Positions 46,596-58,260 of a stretch of 64,000 bases of DNA are shown here, piece after piece. Origin of the DNA: Botryotinia globosa (Eukaryota; Ascomycota; Leotiomycetes; Helotiales; Sclerotiniaceae); NCBI GenBank assembly GCA_014898425.1, contig RCSZ01000017.1, positions 1,014,990 to 1,078,989 of the forward strand. Direction: 5' to 3'. The position numbers and the translations under genes are program-made. The first letter of the stretch is position 1. Each line of letters begins with the position of its first letter. Below the pieces are notes generated by a model, which ran no database searches, had not been told where the DNA came from, and saw only the letters and a program-made list of their open reading frames with translations.

Positions 46596-47357
46596 GGATA
46601 TACATAGGTCTATATTACTTTTGAACCTCGGCTCGCTCCGAAGCAAATTTTTTTCTCACCCGACTCAATTTCGGGCTTGCGCTGGAAGTGGAAATATAGC
46701 ACGGACTGCTCCCTCAATATGGCCAGTTCCGATCCTTGACGATTGCCAAAACATGGCTCGTCTGAGAAGGAATCGAATCAAAACAATTCCCAGATTGATG
46801 GAATCGTCAAGTGACGACTGTCTTGGCAAATGCTTGAAGAGCTTTCCGTCTTTTCGCTGACGCCCCAAAGCTTGTGTTGACGACCCTACATACAATAAAC
46901 AAGAGTCACGAATGAAAATTATGCTATCCGTACTGCAATCTCCAGGTGATGCGTTTGACCCAACCACCTTCCTCTTCTATCGAGGGTCTCCAATTTTGAT
47001 ATGTCTTTACGGAGTAGTACAATTTCATATCGAACTATATCCGATAGGATCAATGTGGAGGGTTGACGGTTCCATCGGGCCAGAGATACGATGAAGTGGG
47101 TTGTTGCCACTTGTTGGTCTTGGTTTCATCCAGTGATGCTCCTCTGCCTCAATACTTAAGGTTTTTGGTGGGGTGTCTACACGCGTCTCCACCACCCCTT
47201 AACGACTTCCACATTCAGGACCTCGGATTACACGGGTAACCATGCTGAAGCTATGTGATGAATCCACCAGAGGAAATTGACAATCCTTCATATATCTCTT
47301 TGATTCCCAAAATGTTTCGATGTGGTACCTTTAGTCAGTCTCCTACAGATTTCAGTC
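46596..47357. other. Intergenic, 762 bp
   Basis: Upstream region of the amino-acid permease. The ORFs at 46621-47110 are short and motif-free. Confidence 0.5.
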
Positions 47358-49233
47358 ATGGCCAACAATTTAGGAAATCTTGCCCTCGATGGCGGCGATC
47401 CTCGCATTGACGGAGTAGGCGAGGTGAACGTACCAACGACTGTTCGTCGCAACTTGCATGATCCAAATGTTCCTTTTGAGGAATACCTGTACTATGCAAA
47501 GATTCAGCGGGAACAAGAGAAGAATGGACTTGGTCCAGAGGAACGGGAGCGAATGTACCAGGAGTACCTTGCCGGAGTAGACCATGTTGCCGGAAAGGAA
47601 ATCGGCAACGAGAAACATGCTCTCCCAGAAGCTGAGAATGAAAAGGCTGAGCCCCAGCCAGTCGACGAGTCAAAACCTAGTTCCATTACCAAAACCCCCC
47701 ATCATTCGTTTGTCGGAGCTGGTGAATGGGAAACCGCATCCCGAGCAGCAAGAAATGCTACATGGGGAGCTGTGTAAGTTATGCTCTTGGATGAAGTTAC
47801 GATGTATCTGACGGTAAAATAGTGTATACCTTATCACCACCGATATCTTGGGGCCATCAAACGCACCATACGCCGTTTCACAATTTGGATATGTTGGAGG
47901 TATTATGATGTATTTCTTCATGGGTGTCATGGCTTTCTTTGCTGGATGGCAAATTTGGCGCATGTTTTTGAAGCTCGACAGTGACAGGTATCCAATGAGG
48001 ACGTTTGGTGACTTAGGCTTTAGAATGTAAGGATACTACGCCTGTAACGAAATCTACGGGCACACAGCTAACTTTAGCAGTTTCGGAGCTTATTCTCGCC
48101 ATGGTATCAATCTTCTGCAAAGTATCCAACTTCTGTTCAACGTTGGTGTTATTGTCATCTCCAACGGACAAGCACTCTCGCAAATGTCCAAATACAAGCT
48201 CTGCTTTTCCATCTGTATCTTGGTCTGGGCACTCGCTGGTATGATCTTGGGTCAGATCCGTTCTTTGCAGAAGTTTGGATATCTTGCCAATTTCGCCATT
48301 TGGTTGAACATTCTTGTCATTTTCATGACCATGGGTGTGGCAGCACACAGTCCTCCAAATTACGACGCTGTGTTGGCATCTTTTGGTATCGCGAAAGCTC
48401 CTATCAAGCACACAGTCTGGATTCCTTCCGGCGCAACTTTTGATTCGCAATTGAGCTCCGCTATGCAAATCGTCTATGCTTACGGTGGCGCAATGTTGTA
48501 TTGTGAATTCATGGCTGAAATGAAACGACCACTCGATTTCATCAAGGCGCAATTCCTCGCTGAAATATTCATCTTTACTTGCTACCTCATCTTCGGTCTC
48601 GTCGTTTACTCGCAGCAAGGTCAATTCACCTACAATCCAGCCAATCAAGGACTCTCACCCTACTCGTGGCAAACCGTCACCAATGCAATTAACCTGATTT
48701 CCGGTCTCATTGCTGCGGTTCTATACGGTAACATCGGTATCAAGGTCATCTACCAAAATATTGTTGAAGATCTCTTCGGTGGCCCAGAACTTACCACCAG
48801 GAAAGGAAAACTCATTTGGATTGCTCTCGTACCTTTGTACTGGGCATTTGCATTTGTTCTCGGATCCGCAGTTCCTCAATTCACCAACATCTCTTCCCTC
48901 GTTGCTGCAGTCTGTATCATGCAATTCACATATACGTTCCCCACACTTCTCTACTTTGGTATGACCATCAAAGAAGATGCCATGCATCCAGATGAAAAAT
49001 TCGATCCTGCCACTGGAACTATAAACAGAATCGATACCTGGAAAGATATGAGCAGATGGAAGAGAGGTCTTATCCCAAGATGGTGGCTGAAGGTCTTCTG
49101 TTTCTTGTTCTTTTTGGCAAGCGCTGCTACTGCCATTTTGGGCATGTATACCAGTATCAAAAGTATCATTGCCAGTTTCGGACTGGGTCATGCAACCAGT
49201 TTCGGATGCAAAAGTCCGGTTGGGTATGCTTAG
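47358..49233 (+). CDS. AAAP-family amino-acid permease
   Basis: Three exons, 47358-47773, 47823-48026 and 48081-49233, 590 residues. A hydrophilic N-terminus of about 150 residues (VPFEEYLYYAKIQREQE) precedes about eleven membrane segments, beginning at VYLITTDILGPSNAPYAVSQFGYVGG and including INLLQSIQLLFNVGVIVISNGQ, LCFSICILVWALAGMILGQIRSLQ, ISGLIAAVLYGNIGIKVIYQNI and the ending SAATAILGMYTSIKSIIASFG. The phrases are those of fungal PF01490 transporters related to Neurospora mtr, which bring in neutral and aromatic amino acids with protons. It likely sits in the plasma membrane. Both introns (49 and 54 bp) restore conserved text. The frame stays open further upstream, but only from a GTG at 47322; the first ATG is 47358. 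Confidence 0.92.
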
Positions 49234-49824
49234 AAATAGGGAATCAAGGACATATTGGTTGATGATAATGATGGGGTAATGACGGAGAATGAAGATATGA
49301 ATAATCAATCTACTGAAGTGGAGATCTTAAATGAAAATAAATGATTATATTTCACTCAGCCAGAATGCATTGTAATGTGCGAGAGCCTGTGCCAAAACTA
49401 TCAATGCATGAACAAATACCTCATCGGTGCTGTCGCCGTTGACAAAGTAATCGGAGGTCATCTATCCCCGCGGTGAACTCGCCCCTTCGTCGGAGTAAAT
49501 GTGCGAGTCGCGATTTAGAAACGTTTCAAACATACTCTGCTCAACGATGTCTGATTGGAATATCGCAGTGAATACTTCATGCTTAGTTTGAGTCATTATT
49601 CAACTATTGTGTTTCCCTTCGTATTCTTGAAAACAATTCTTATGTCCTTGGGGGTCCTAATGTTGTTATGATACTATGCTCTTAAAACTACTAATGCTAC
49701 CAATAGCATCAAAAAATTTATTCCAGTTATGTCCATCCTGCCTAATATATTTACTAGTTCACCGGTGGTTCCATTCTACTAAGCCAAGTTATATACAATT
49801 TCACCTGTCAGATATTCAAAGTAT
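49234..49824. other. Convergent intergenic, 591 bp
   Basis: 3' flanks of the permease and the pyroglutamyl peptidase. Nothing gene-like is seen. Confidence 0.5.
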
Positions 49825-50821
49825 TCACAGATCCACTTTCTCTTCTGTGGTATTAATGTTGTCCCCGGCATTGGTTTGAGCCTTGAGATCAGATTCAACC
49901 ATTGCCCGAATTAGCTCGGTCGTAATTTCAACACCCTTTTGTACAGACTCGGGATCCGAATCGACGGGTACATGCAGAAACATGGCTTTATTTGGTTGTT
50001 GATGCTTGTAACGGTGTGCGAGAGAGGTGTAGTATATAAAATCGCAGAGGTAGTTACCCGCGTCTTCGGAAATCCGTGTATCGACTTCCTATATGTATGT
50101 ATTTAGTAAGAGATTGGCGAGGTTGGAGGAGACCAAGGTAATGTTATTCCTGAAATGGATAGAAAAGTCAATACGAACAGGACAAGCTTCCTTCCATTGA
50201 CGAAACATTTTGTCGAATGGCAAACTCGTCAAAAGTTCTCCAGGACAGTCATTCCATACCCAGTCATCGCCTTCCTTAATCCTGTTGTGTTCATCGTTCA
50301 AGACATTCCCATCGACGTCTTTCATGCGATATCCATCTCGATGGCCCCGTCGCTCACAACTGTAAAAGGATCGACCGGATGCCATTCCAATATGTAGTAT
50401 GTAATCAGGCTTGGTGTCGTCAAGAAGTACAGGCACAAGTTCCCGAACAGCCTTGTATCCGACATGAACTGGCGCTCCATAAGTCTCAATCTTAATGCGT
50501 GGCGTGGTCTTGTTTATTGGTGGTCGTGCATGTGGATGGTGTCCCTCATCTTTTGCATTCGTAGGAACGTAAGGTGGTAAACGAGATGCTATCTCCCATG
50601 ATGGGTTTATGGGAAACTGCGCGCGAAAAGGCTGTTTGAAGTCACAGTCAGCATTTAGGAACTTTGAGACTTTGAGCAATTCAACATATTGATTGAACAA
50701 GTCCACCGTTGAGGGGTAAAGGGGGGTGAAAGTCAGAATAACTCACACCAAAACCTGTAACCAAGACTCGAATTTCCTTTGAATCAGGACGTGTATGCTC
50801 ATTACCACTGATTGATCCCAT
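49825..50821 (-). CDS. Pyroglutamyl-peptidase I (C15)
   Basis: Three exons, 50821-50747, 50631-50179 and 50088-49825, 263 residues. The joins restore VLVTGFG-PFRAQFPINPSWEIA and WKEACP-EVDTRISEDAG, the family's expected text. The catalytic triad is visible: Glu118 in GRSFYSCERRGHRDGY, Cys191 in DAGNYLCDFIYYTSLAH and His215 in MFLHVPVD. The enzyme removes N-terminal pyroglutamate from peptides, usually in the cytosol. Fungal members are longer than bacterial ones (about 215 residues) because of inserts such as KDEGHHPHARPPINKT. Intron 2 has a GTTCGT donor, the same unusual donor seen in the MetE-like gene. No signal peptide is seen. It is a stand-alone gene. Confidence 0.92.
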
Positions 50822-52204
50822 GATTGCAAGAGCGAATAATATAAGATGTTTATAATAATACCTATCTATGTACAGTAATCAATCCTATCTAAGGATCCGA
50901 GGAATGAACGATGATATAAAAGTGGTTGGTTGGACGCCGATGATGATGTGGAACATCCCGCAATTTAAGGTTAGCGTGGATCGGACGCTAAAACCCCGGA
51001 TTCGAAAACTCCCAAAACTACCTCGGCTGAATGAACAACTTCATTCACAAAAAGCGTTCGTCTCACGTCTGCTTCATTGTACGCCTACCTAGGAAGATAG
51101 GTAGGTAAAATTGGGTTAACACCTAGGAATGACTTTAAATGATCGAGTGGTCTTTGAATAGTGCAACAAAGCGAGAAGACCGATCGGTGTTGAGGCTTAC
51201 AATGCTGTGTTGGTATTATTCAATGCCCTGGTGGTTTCACTCATGAAAATATTGGCTGTGTTGGCAGTGGTTGGATGATGGCGCAGGCGGCGTAGTCTTC
51301 TCGAGCAAAGTTCTGGTATGTTGTACCAGGGAAATATGGACCCCATTCACCATACATATTTTCACGAGTCACAGACTTCGAAAGATGCTATTTCGGAGAT
51401 GCTTCTTCCAACGGTTGCTTTGAAAGAGAAGAGTGTTGTCGGTAGACAATTGCATGCAAATATGGAGGCGGGGATTCAACCCGGATGCAACCAAGATCCA
51501 TCGATGTAAGCCCTAGTAAAGCAGAATGGCCTAGATGTTCCCGAAGCCCTGAAGTTCTGACATAATAGAAAAGCAACTATTCGAAGTCTTACTATGTCTC
51601 TACTGCGTGCTACAATATTCTCTAGGAGACACTGCTCTATAATGCACAGCCTCACGTGAGATTTGATCTCGGTTGAGGTGGTTGGCGGTGTATGATTTGT
51701 TGAAAAGGTGCCAGTCGCGCCTCGAAGTGTGGCATGGTTTCTTGATTTCGATTGGTTCCATTTTCTCCAGCCTCTCATCTGCCCACATTTGGTTCTTGAA
51801 ATAGATTTCCTATATTCGTTCATATTGAAAAAGCTTTTGAGGGTGCTATTCACTGCCATGGCTATTCTCCTAGCCACACAAGCAAGCACCGCACAGCAAA
51901 CAATGAACACGATCACAACTTTTGTGTTTGTCTTCCACTTGCAGATACGATGAAATTTTCCAACAAAGCTGTGGGCTGAGTAAGAATCTATTGAAAGTGA
52001 ATTCATTTTCTGTGCTGTGCTGCATTGGACTCGAGGTATATATACTTTGAGGTGACCACCTTAGTTTCCAGTTTCATCATCAACATCAAACATTCCAATA
52101 CAACTCCTCAACTTCCAAGATCGCAATCTAATACCATTTCCATTCTCTCTTCTTTTATCACATACCTGAATAACTTTACTACATAAAGAACATCCACAAT
52201 CACA
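50822..52204. other. Intergenic, 1.4 kb, with a weak minus ORF
   Basis: The longest ORF is minus, ending at 51476 and open to 52006 (at most 176 codons), with one hydrophobic stretch (TKVVIVFIVCCAVLACVA) but otherwise non-coding-like composition; I do not call it. The last 200 bp are the promoter of the secreted protein gene. Confidence 0.4.
52037..52044 (+). promoter_or_regulatory. TATA box of the secreted-protein gene
   Basis: TATATATA stands about 165 bp upstream of the ATG at 52205, followed by a pyrimidine- and A-rich leader. Confidence 0.45.
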
Positions 52205-52900
52205 ATGTTTTTCAAAGCTTCCACAATCGCTTTCATCGCCGCCATCGGCTTTGCATCTGCTGCACCTACACCTACCAGCGACTCTTCCTCCGCGGTAACA
52301 TCAACTGTCGCTTCCGATGACTGCAAAATCGTATGGCCAGGAGTTCTAGAATACATCTGGGAAAATACTCCTCAGCATGTCGCTTACAACACAATTACCC
52401 AAGACCCTTCAGATCTAGATCAAGGTTATTTTGGAATGGGTGCAACTTGGAATGGAACAGCATGGACCTCGCGCCAATACACCTATGCATCATTTGACCT
52501 TCCAGCTGATGCGCAAAACTGTGAACTCTGGTCTTCATTCCCTTCGAGCAGAGATGACTATGAGGTCATTACTGGTCCATTAGACCCACAAGTCGAAGTT
52601 TTTGGCCCATCTATCCCTTTCGACTCCAGTGATCTTACGTACTGGAATGTCTTCCCTGTCAACGGCGAGCCTACTGTGGAAGTTTTTACACCTAACACCT
52701 TAAATCCTGGTAAGGAGACTCTCATCGGCACCTTTGACTGCTCTTCGCAAGCCCAGTTCTTGATGGGCATTGCCAACTTGTCCGACCCAGGCGACTTCAG
52801 CTATGATGTCTATCAGTTCCGCGTCAACAACACCGTTGCTAGAAACTACGGCTTGTACGTAGCATATGGCTCTGACACTTGCCAGCTACAATTCCCATAA
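52205..52900 (+). CDS. Small secreted protein, possibly But2-C-like
   Basis: Single exon, 231 residues. A clear signal peptide (MFFKASTIAFIAAIGFASA) is followed by a Ser/Thr-rich spacer. The mature part has four to five cysteines (DDCKIVW, AQNCELW, FDCSSQ, DTCQLQF) and beta-rich, aromatic text such as YTYASFDLPADAQNCELWS, VEVFGPSIPF and YWNVFPV. The FDLP...C.L pattern and the second Cys in GTFDC recall fungal But2 C-terminal-domain proteins, but this is a loose match. N-glycosylation sites (WNGT, NNT) fit secretion. A TATA box lies upstream. It could be an effector-like or cell-wall protein; the function is unknown. Confidence 0.8.
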   Translation: MFFKASTIAFIAAIGFASAAPTPTSDSSSAVTSTVASDDCKIVWPGVLEYIWENTPQHVAYNTITQDPSDLDQGYFGMGATWNGTAWTSRQYTYASFDLPADAQNCELWSSFPSSRDDYEVITGPLDPQVEVFGPSIPFDSSDLTYWNVFPVNGEPTVEVFTPNTLNPGKETLIGTFDCSSQAQFLMGIANLSDPGDFSYDVYQFRVNNTVARNYGLYVAYGSDTCQLQFP

Positions 52901-54233
52901 AAGACGTGGTAATTGGCATGTGATCAACAGCGGAGAGACAGATGGGGAAAGGGGGGGTTCAATATTTCGTTTGGTCTTTATGGTTTTATGGTTTTGAGCA
53001 TGGTGGATTTGGAGTGAAATTTCACATTCCTTTTGTTGGATGCATATGCATAGCGCAGGTTGGTTTTGGTCACTCTTTCTCGTACTTTGGACTTTAGGAA
53101 TAGCGAGAGCAGCATTGCTGGGATATCAAAGACTCACATTCATTACGATTATGATGGGATAAAAGAATTGCATGGTTATGACATATGGATAGATGATAGA
53201 CATGGAGCTCCTTCTACAGGATAACATCTAAATATTAATAACATACATTCATATTACCACTGCATATTACAATGACTTCACTCTTAGAATGCCTTGGTGA
53301 ACTGTGAGGAATCTTTAATTTGTAGAATGGAAATTTCGTGATTTCTCTTTGCTGAAATGACAATGCTTGTAATCGTCTTATGTATAATGTAGATGGGCTA
53401 TCACAAAGTAATTTGCATATGAGTGAGTACGAAACCCTAAGAGCTCGTTCGAATCGGCTTCTCTTTCGTCATTAGCTGGAGATCTAGTATATTAGAGATA
53501 TTAGATCTAATGTTGCGTTCATAGAATGTAATGTATCGCTGAAAGCTTTTCAGGTAATGGCAACATCAAACACAACAAGATACTGCAAACAATGTGTCAA
53601 ATTGATGAATGCTTTAAATATTATTCTTTGTAATAATCAAGAGTGAATACCCTTTGAGGTGCTATTAACTAATATATTTGAGGGAATTAACGTCTCCTTT
53701 ATCTTCCATTTAACTGTTCACATCCCAATATTAATTTTGATTATGATTAATACCGCACCCCTATAACAAATATAATAAAATCCCTATAAAAATAAGGTTT
53801 TTTTTATATAAATTATTATATTAAATGTTTCATTTGAATCTTTATATTTTTTTTTCTAAAAATTAAAAAACATAAATAATTATAATTGAAATATAAAAAA
53901 TCATTCGAAATATTCTTTTATTGTTTTTATTGAATAGTTACATGATATTAAAATAGAATTTTTCTAAAAGTTCTAATATATAATATTTTTTTTATATAAA
54001 ATAAACGAACTTTTATAAAAAATTAGAATTTTCAATTTTAATATCTCCAAATTCTATTTAAAAAAAATAGAAAAAAACATTCTATTTATTTTTAAAAAAA
54101 ATATTTGATTAATTAAATAATACTCTTTAAAAGAATGTATAATTTTATCTTTTTTTATAATAAATAAACTAGGGTATAAAAAGGTGAATAATCCTATATT
54201 TTAATTGGAAAAGCGTTACATGTACAGTGAGCG
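52901..54233. other. Intergenic, 1.3 kb, ending in AT-rich DNA
   Basis: No ORF of coding quality. Composition becomes strongly AT-rich from about 53690 to 54190, listed separately. Confidence 0.5.
53690..54190. repeat. Very AT-rich block bordering the BTB array
   Basis: About 500 bp of nearly pure A/T with long T-runs and words such as TTTTATATAAATTATTATATT. No terminal inverted repeat is convincing and no ORF exists. It ends about 45 bp before the first BTB gene copy. A RIP-mutated repeat relic is a likely origin, by inference. Confidence 0.6.
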
Positions 54234-54988
54234 ATGACCTCAACTCTTACATTAGCTAATGATATCTCTTGTGACCTTGGAGATGAGCTTGTCCATATAT
54301 TTGTTGGACCCGAAAGAAAGAAGTTCTCGGTCCACAAGAATCTCATTTGCAGATCTGGAGATTTCTTTAAAGCAGCTTGCCAAGACAATGGATTTAGAGA
54401 GGGAGCGGAGAATAAGATAGATCTACCTGAAGACAAGCCATAATTTTCCAGATATTTGTTATCTGGATGTATACCGCACAAGTTGGAAACCTTCAGAACC
54501 CAACTGAAGAGGCCGGATTCGGTTGCAATCTTGCTATCATTGAGCTTCACATCTTCGCCGACAAGTATCAAAGTTGGCAGCTAATGAACTTTGCCATGGG
54601 GTTGCTTCAGGACTCACTCAACGAGGATTCTGGCATTCTTTCATTCCGAGAAGTTGAGATAATCTTTAAATTCACGGAATCCGGGTCCAACCATCCGCTG
54701 AGAAGCTTTGCTATAGCGTTGATGGCTTGTGCTGTTCTTCATGGCCCACTTGGTCCTTCACTTGAGAAAATGGAAAGGATATTCAAAGAGATTTTATCAC
54801 TAATTCACTTCTTAAAGCTTCATACGGCCCATAATGATACGACAGAGTTTCAATATCATGTTAAAAAAGGTTTCGCATTCGCAAATCCTTCTGTTTTTCG
54901 ATACATCAAAATTTTCGACGTAATAACTTTAGATCTGCGATTCACCCAAGTAGCATATTCCATGATGGCATATCTGACTGCTACGTAA
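54234..54988 (+). pseudogene. BTB/POZ gene copy A, frameshifted
   Basis: From the ATG at 54234 the frame reads DELVHIFVGPERKKFSVHKN, then CRSGDFFKAACQ and LPEDKP, a BTB/POZ domain start, but stops at 54443. The homologous text goes on in another frame from about 54432 (IFQIFVIWMYTAQV, then IIELHIFADKYQSWQLMNFAMG) to a stop at 54986-54988. Comparison with copy B (PEDNPEIFEIFVNWMY) places a one-base loss at about 54430-54436. No GT-AG pair explains the shift, so this looks like a broken gene unless the base is a sequencing error. Intact relatives use BTB domains for protein interaction, often with cullin-3. Confidence 0.65.
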
Positions 54989-55711
54989 GATACAACAATT
55001 TGTTCCAAATCGATTAAAACTAACTCGAAAATTCATAGTCTTCTTGGCAACGAATTGGTCCAAATTATTGTCGGCCCCGAACTCAAAGAATTCTTTGTTC
55101 ATAAAACTCTCCTCAGATCAACCTGCGACTTCTTTGACAAAGCCTTTCAGGGAAAATTCAAGGAAGGTGTCCAGAACAAGATGTATCTTCCCGAGGACAA
55201 TCCAGAGATTTTCGAAATTTTCGTCAACTGGATGTATTCCGGGCATCTTAAAGGGGGATTGAGAGAGCCCATGCTGATCATTGATATCTGGATCTTCGCA
55301 CAAAAGTGCCAAGCTATAACCCTGAAAAACTGCGCCATGAATGCTCTACAAGATGCGCTAGGCGATGAAAGAATCGGTCGATTTCCATTGTCTAATTTCG
55401 AAGTTACGCATATATACGAGCATACAACATGGGGTGATGAGTTGCGAGTATTTGCGATCGCCATGTTAGCATGGGAGATTCAGTTCGGAGACTCGGAAGA
55501 TGTTGCTAATTTGGAGAGTATATTCAACGACATAAGTGGCTCATTGGAAGAAGTTTTAGACTTCACACGCGATTTTGGAGGGATGCTTATTCCTAATCCG
55601 AGAGTTCAAGGCGGTCGTTATGATAAATGTGCGTTTCATGAGCATAACGATAACAATGAATTGGTTTGTGTCGCGGCATTGAATTCTCATCAATTTAGAA
55701 ACATACACTAG
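54962..55711 (+). CDS. BTB/POZ-domain protein, copy B (intact)
   Basis: Two exons: a tiny first exon 54962-54984 (MMAYLTA plus two bases) and 55039-55711, 231 residues. The 54-bp intron has a GTAAGA donor, an AACTAAC branch word and a CATAG acceptor. Without it the second exon has no ATG at all after the upstream stop. The BTB domain covers about residues 8-110: LLGNELVQIIVGPELKEFFVHK, STCDFFDKAFQ, LPEDNPEIFEIFVNWMYSGHL and DIWIFAQKCQAITLKNCAMNAL. The C-terminal half (DELRVFAIAMLAWEI and on) is shared with the other copies. The first exon overlaps the end of copy A. It is probably a cytosolic or nuclear adaptor; the partner is unknown. Confidence 0.78.
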
Positions 55712-57139
55712 GCCAGCTTAGATGTATAGTGTGAATCTTCGACTCCTAGACCTAAGCGTCTTGCATTTTTCTCGTCTAGCCGAGGATCCGAACATATATC
55801 CGAGGATTGGTAGATGCAATCAAGTAAGATGGTTTTAGAAAGGGTGGCCTCATCTTTTCACGGGCTGAGTTGCTCTGATATCTTTAAAATTTGATTCAAA
55901 GACGGTAAAAATTGGTGCGATTCTCAAATGTTAGGGTGCCTCACACAGAAATCAGTTATCACAATATTAAGAGCTAATAATATTTCACTCGCAATGTGAA
56001 ACTTATGATATCCAAAGTGCTTACCAAGTAGTACAGAAATAGAACCGTGCCTCTTTAACTCTAATTCATCATTATGCGAGTGAACTTCGTGCTTGATTAC
56101 CCGTACTTTTATCTTCACAACCCAGAAAATCTAGCGTTCTAGCACCCGGAGAATTGTGAATCTCTTGAGTAGGTCAACCTTCCAAAATAAGTTTGACAAT
56201 TGCATTATCATTTGCAATTGCTAAGAACGCCAAACATAATGTTGACTGAATTAGGCCGTAACATATTGATGCAAAGTGATAGAATTTCAGAAAATGGCCC
56301 TACGAAACAACGAACAGTCCTTGGGCAATGTTGCATGCACTCAGCCCTTAGGCACATCACGATTCTACCATAATAAAAAACTTACATTATGCCTCTATCT
56401 ACTAGTAAACGAGCCCCATGAGAACCTCTCTTGGCATCGCAATACGAATTCGACAAATGTCTCGCTTACCGAGAGGCTGAGAGAAAGGGGGTTCAGATTA
56501 TTATCGAACCATCAGCCTTCATACTCGGGCCAGCAAATGAAAAGCCTCCAAACCCCACTACACCGACAGTAGATTGTTTGCTGTTTGCTTACCCTCCAAA
56601 AATAATTCACATCAGCCTCACCCCCCAAGCCGTTATAAAAGTCCCCCAAATCTCACTCCCTTGCAGCTGCCAAGCATCTACCCCGCGACTCTCACTGGTG
56701 GTCCAACCCGACTTTAGTTACACAACTACATACATCAATCATTAAATTTGTCACAAAAACTGTCTCTACAAAGAAATGAGAAACATTTCCTCTCACCCGT
56801 TTGCTAAAAACATCATGTAATGTTGGCAATCATGATAATCATATGATGTTTTCAGCTTGTAGAATTCGTATTGCGTCAGCCTTGTGTAAATCAGCACTTG
56901 AGAAAGCCTCTTCGTATCCGTCCGCAAAGTCATGAGATCGTCATATGATTTATCTCAGCAGTTGATGGAAGTGGCATCAGGCTACTTCTTGATGGAGGGT
57001 ATATAATGATGCTGCTGGATCGATGGAGATGTTGTTTCCCCTCCATTATCATTACCATAATCATCATTACTTTGAGTCTAAGAACTTTACAAAGAATCAT
57101 AACTTTTGATCTTCACTTGGATTTAATCTCTAAACCAAC
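55712..57139. other. Intergenic, 1.4 kb
   Basis: Only short ORFs without motifs. The last 140 bp contain a TATA-like word (TATATAATG at about 57000) in the promoter of the next gene. Confidence 0.5.
56999..57006 (+). promoter_or_regulatory. TATA box of the second secreted-protein gene
   Basis: GTATATAA, about 135 bp upstream of the ATG at 57140. Confidence 0.45.
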
Positions 57140-57820
57140 ATGCTTTCCAAGACTATTCTTTCTCTTCTCATCGGAGCGACAAGCTTTGTACAAGCTTCTC
57201 CCGTTCCAGAAGTCTTGAGCGAAAAACGTACTTGCGGAACACAACTCTTCCCAAATCAAATCGTCCAACTCTCCAAAGCCAATCCCAACACCGCTTATCC
57301 AAACACATGGAACACAGATAAATCTGTCAAGATAAGCCAGGACGCTGATGCCAATGGTATGCATATCTTTCCCGAATATCATCATTAATCCAAATTAACG
57401 CATTCTCTAGGTAACCCCTCCAACCAATTCTGGGAACTTATCTCCTTCCCAGCTCTTCCAGCCGGATCCTACGGCTGTTCCCTTACTCTCACTTTCCCAT
57501 CAGACTATACACCATCCATCACCGGCATCTCTCCAGCTCTCGACGTCTACACCGTGTCTACACCTCTTCCCAGCGGTCCCACATTCAACAACATCAGTCC
57601 CAAAATCAACTCTGGAATTTTCGGTTCTGTGACTCCTGCGAGCGGACAGAGTGTTGTGATTAATACCCAGGCGTGCAATGGGGGTAGTGGACAGGGACTG
57701 GCTTTTGTGTTCAGATATGCGGATTGGGTTCGTGGACAGGGTAGTGTGAGCTGGACTGAGTATGTCAATGCTTTGAATGGAGCGGGTACTCGGGGTGTGT
57801 ATTTGAATTATAATTGTTAG
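57140..57820 (+). CDS. Small secreted protein, But2-C-like
   Basis: Two exons, 57140-57356 and 57411-57820 (54-bp intron, GTATGC...CTCTAG), 208 residues. A signal peptide (MLSKTILSLLIGATSFVQA) is followed by a short pro-region ending in EKR, a possible Kex2 site. The mature protein starts TCGTQLFPNQIVQLSKANP and contains FWELISFPALPAGSYGCSLT, GISPALDVYTVS, NTQACNGGSGQGLAFVFRY and a C-terminal Cys (GVYLNYNC). Four cysteines could pair as two disulfides. The beta-rich pattern resembles fungal secreted proteins of the But2 C-terminal type, but I am not sure of the family. It sits inside the BTB array region, with a TATA promoter. Secretion is well supported; the function is unknown. Confidence 0.82.
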
Positions 57821-58260
57821 AAGAGGGATGCGAGAATAGCAATTTTTCGAGCTATAGATGTTAGATTTCAGGAATGGAAGGGCTGAGAGAGACTGGGGGA
57901 GAGGTGATGAGAGAGCGGTGTGGTGTTGGATGCTTAAAACGGATTGGAATTCCTACACATTTGACACTTCGTACTTAAGATATTCATTCGATCTAATAAT
58001 TTGATGCAATTTTTATTTTCTTCCGTTTCTGCCATATGAACTGAAGTCTGAGGTTTCAATGAGGCAGTCCGTATGTGCAGTCATCTCGCCCACCCTGTAA
58101 TAATCCGTGATTCGATGAGAGTAAAGTTCCATGATGCCCATTGTTTTCTGAGTCTACCAAGCTGATAAAGTCTAGTTCAGAATAAGCAAAAATCTCTTTC
58201 AACATCGCAATGAGAGGAATTACCGCACAGTCGTTTGAATTCAAGCTAGCTAGATGACAT
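57821..58260. other. Convergent intergenic, 440 bp
   Basis: Between the secreted-protein gene (plus) and BTB copy C (minus). Nothing else is seen. Confidence 0.5.

Noticed and set aside
51476..52006. Minus ORF, up to 176 codons with one hydrophobic stretch
   Set aside because: Composition is not coding-like, there is no motif, and it overlaps the promoter side of the secreted-protein gene.
54431..54467. An intron explaining the frame change in BTB copy A
   Set aside because: No GT-AG pair fits, and comparison with copy B shows a simple one-base difference.
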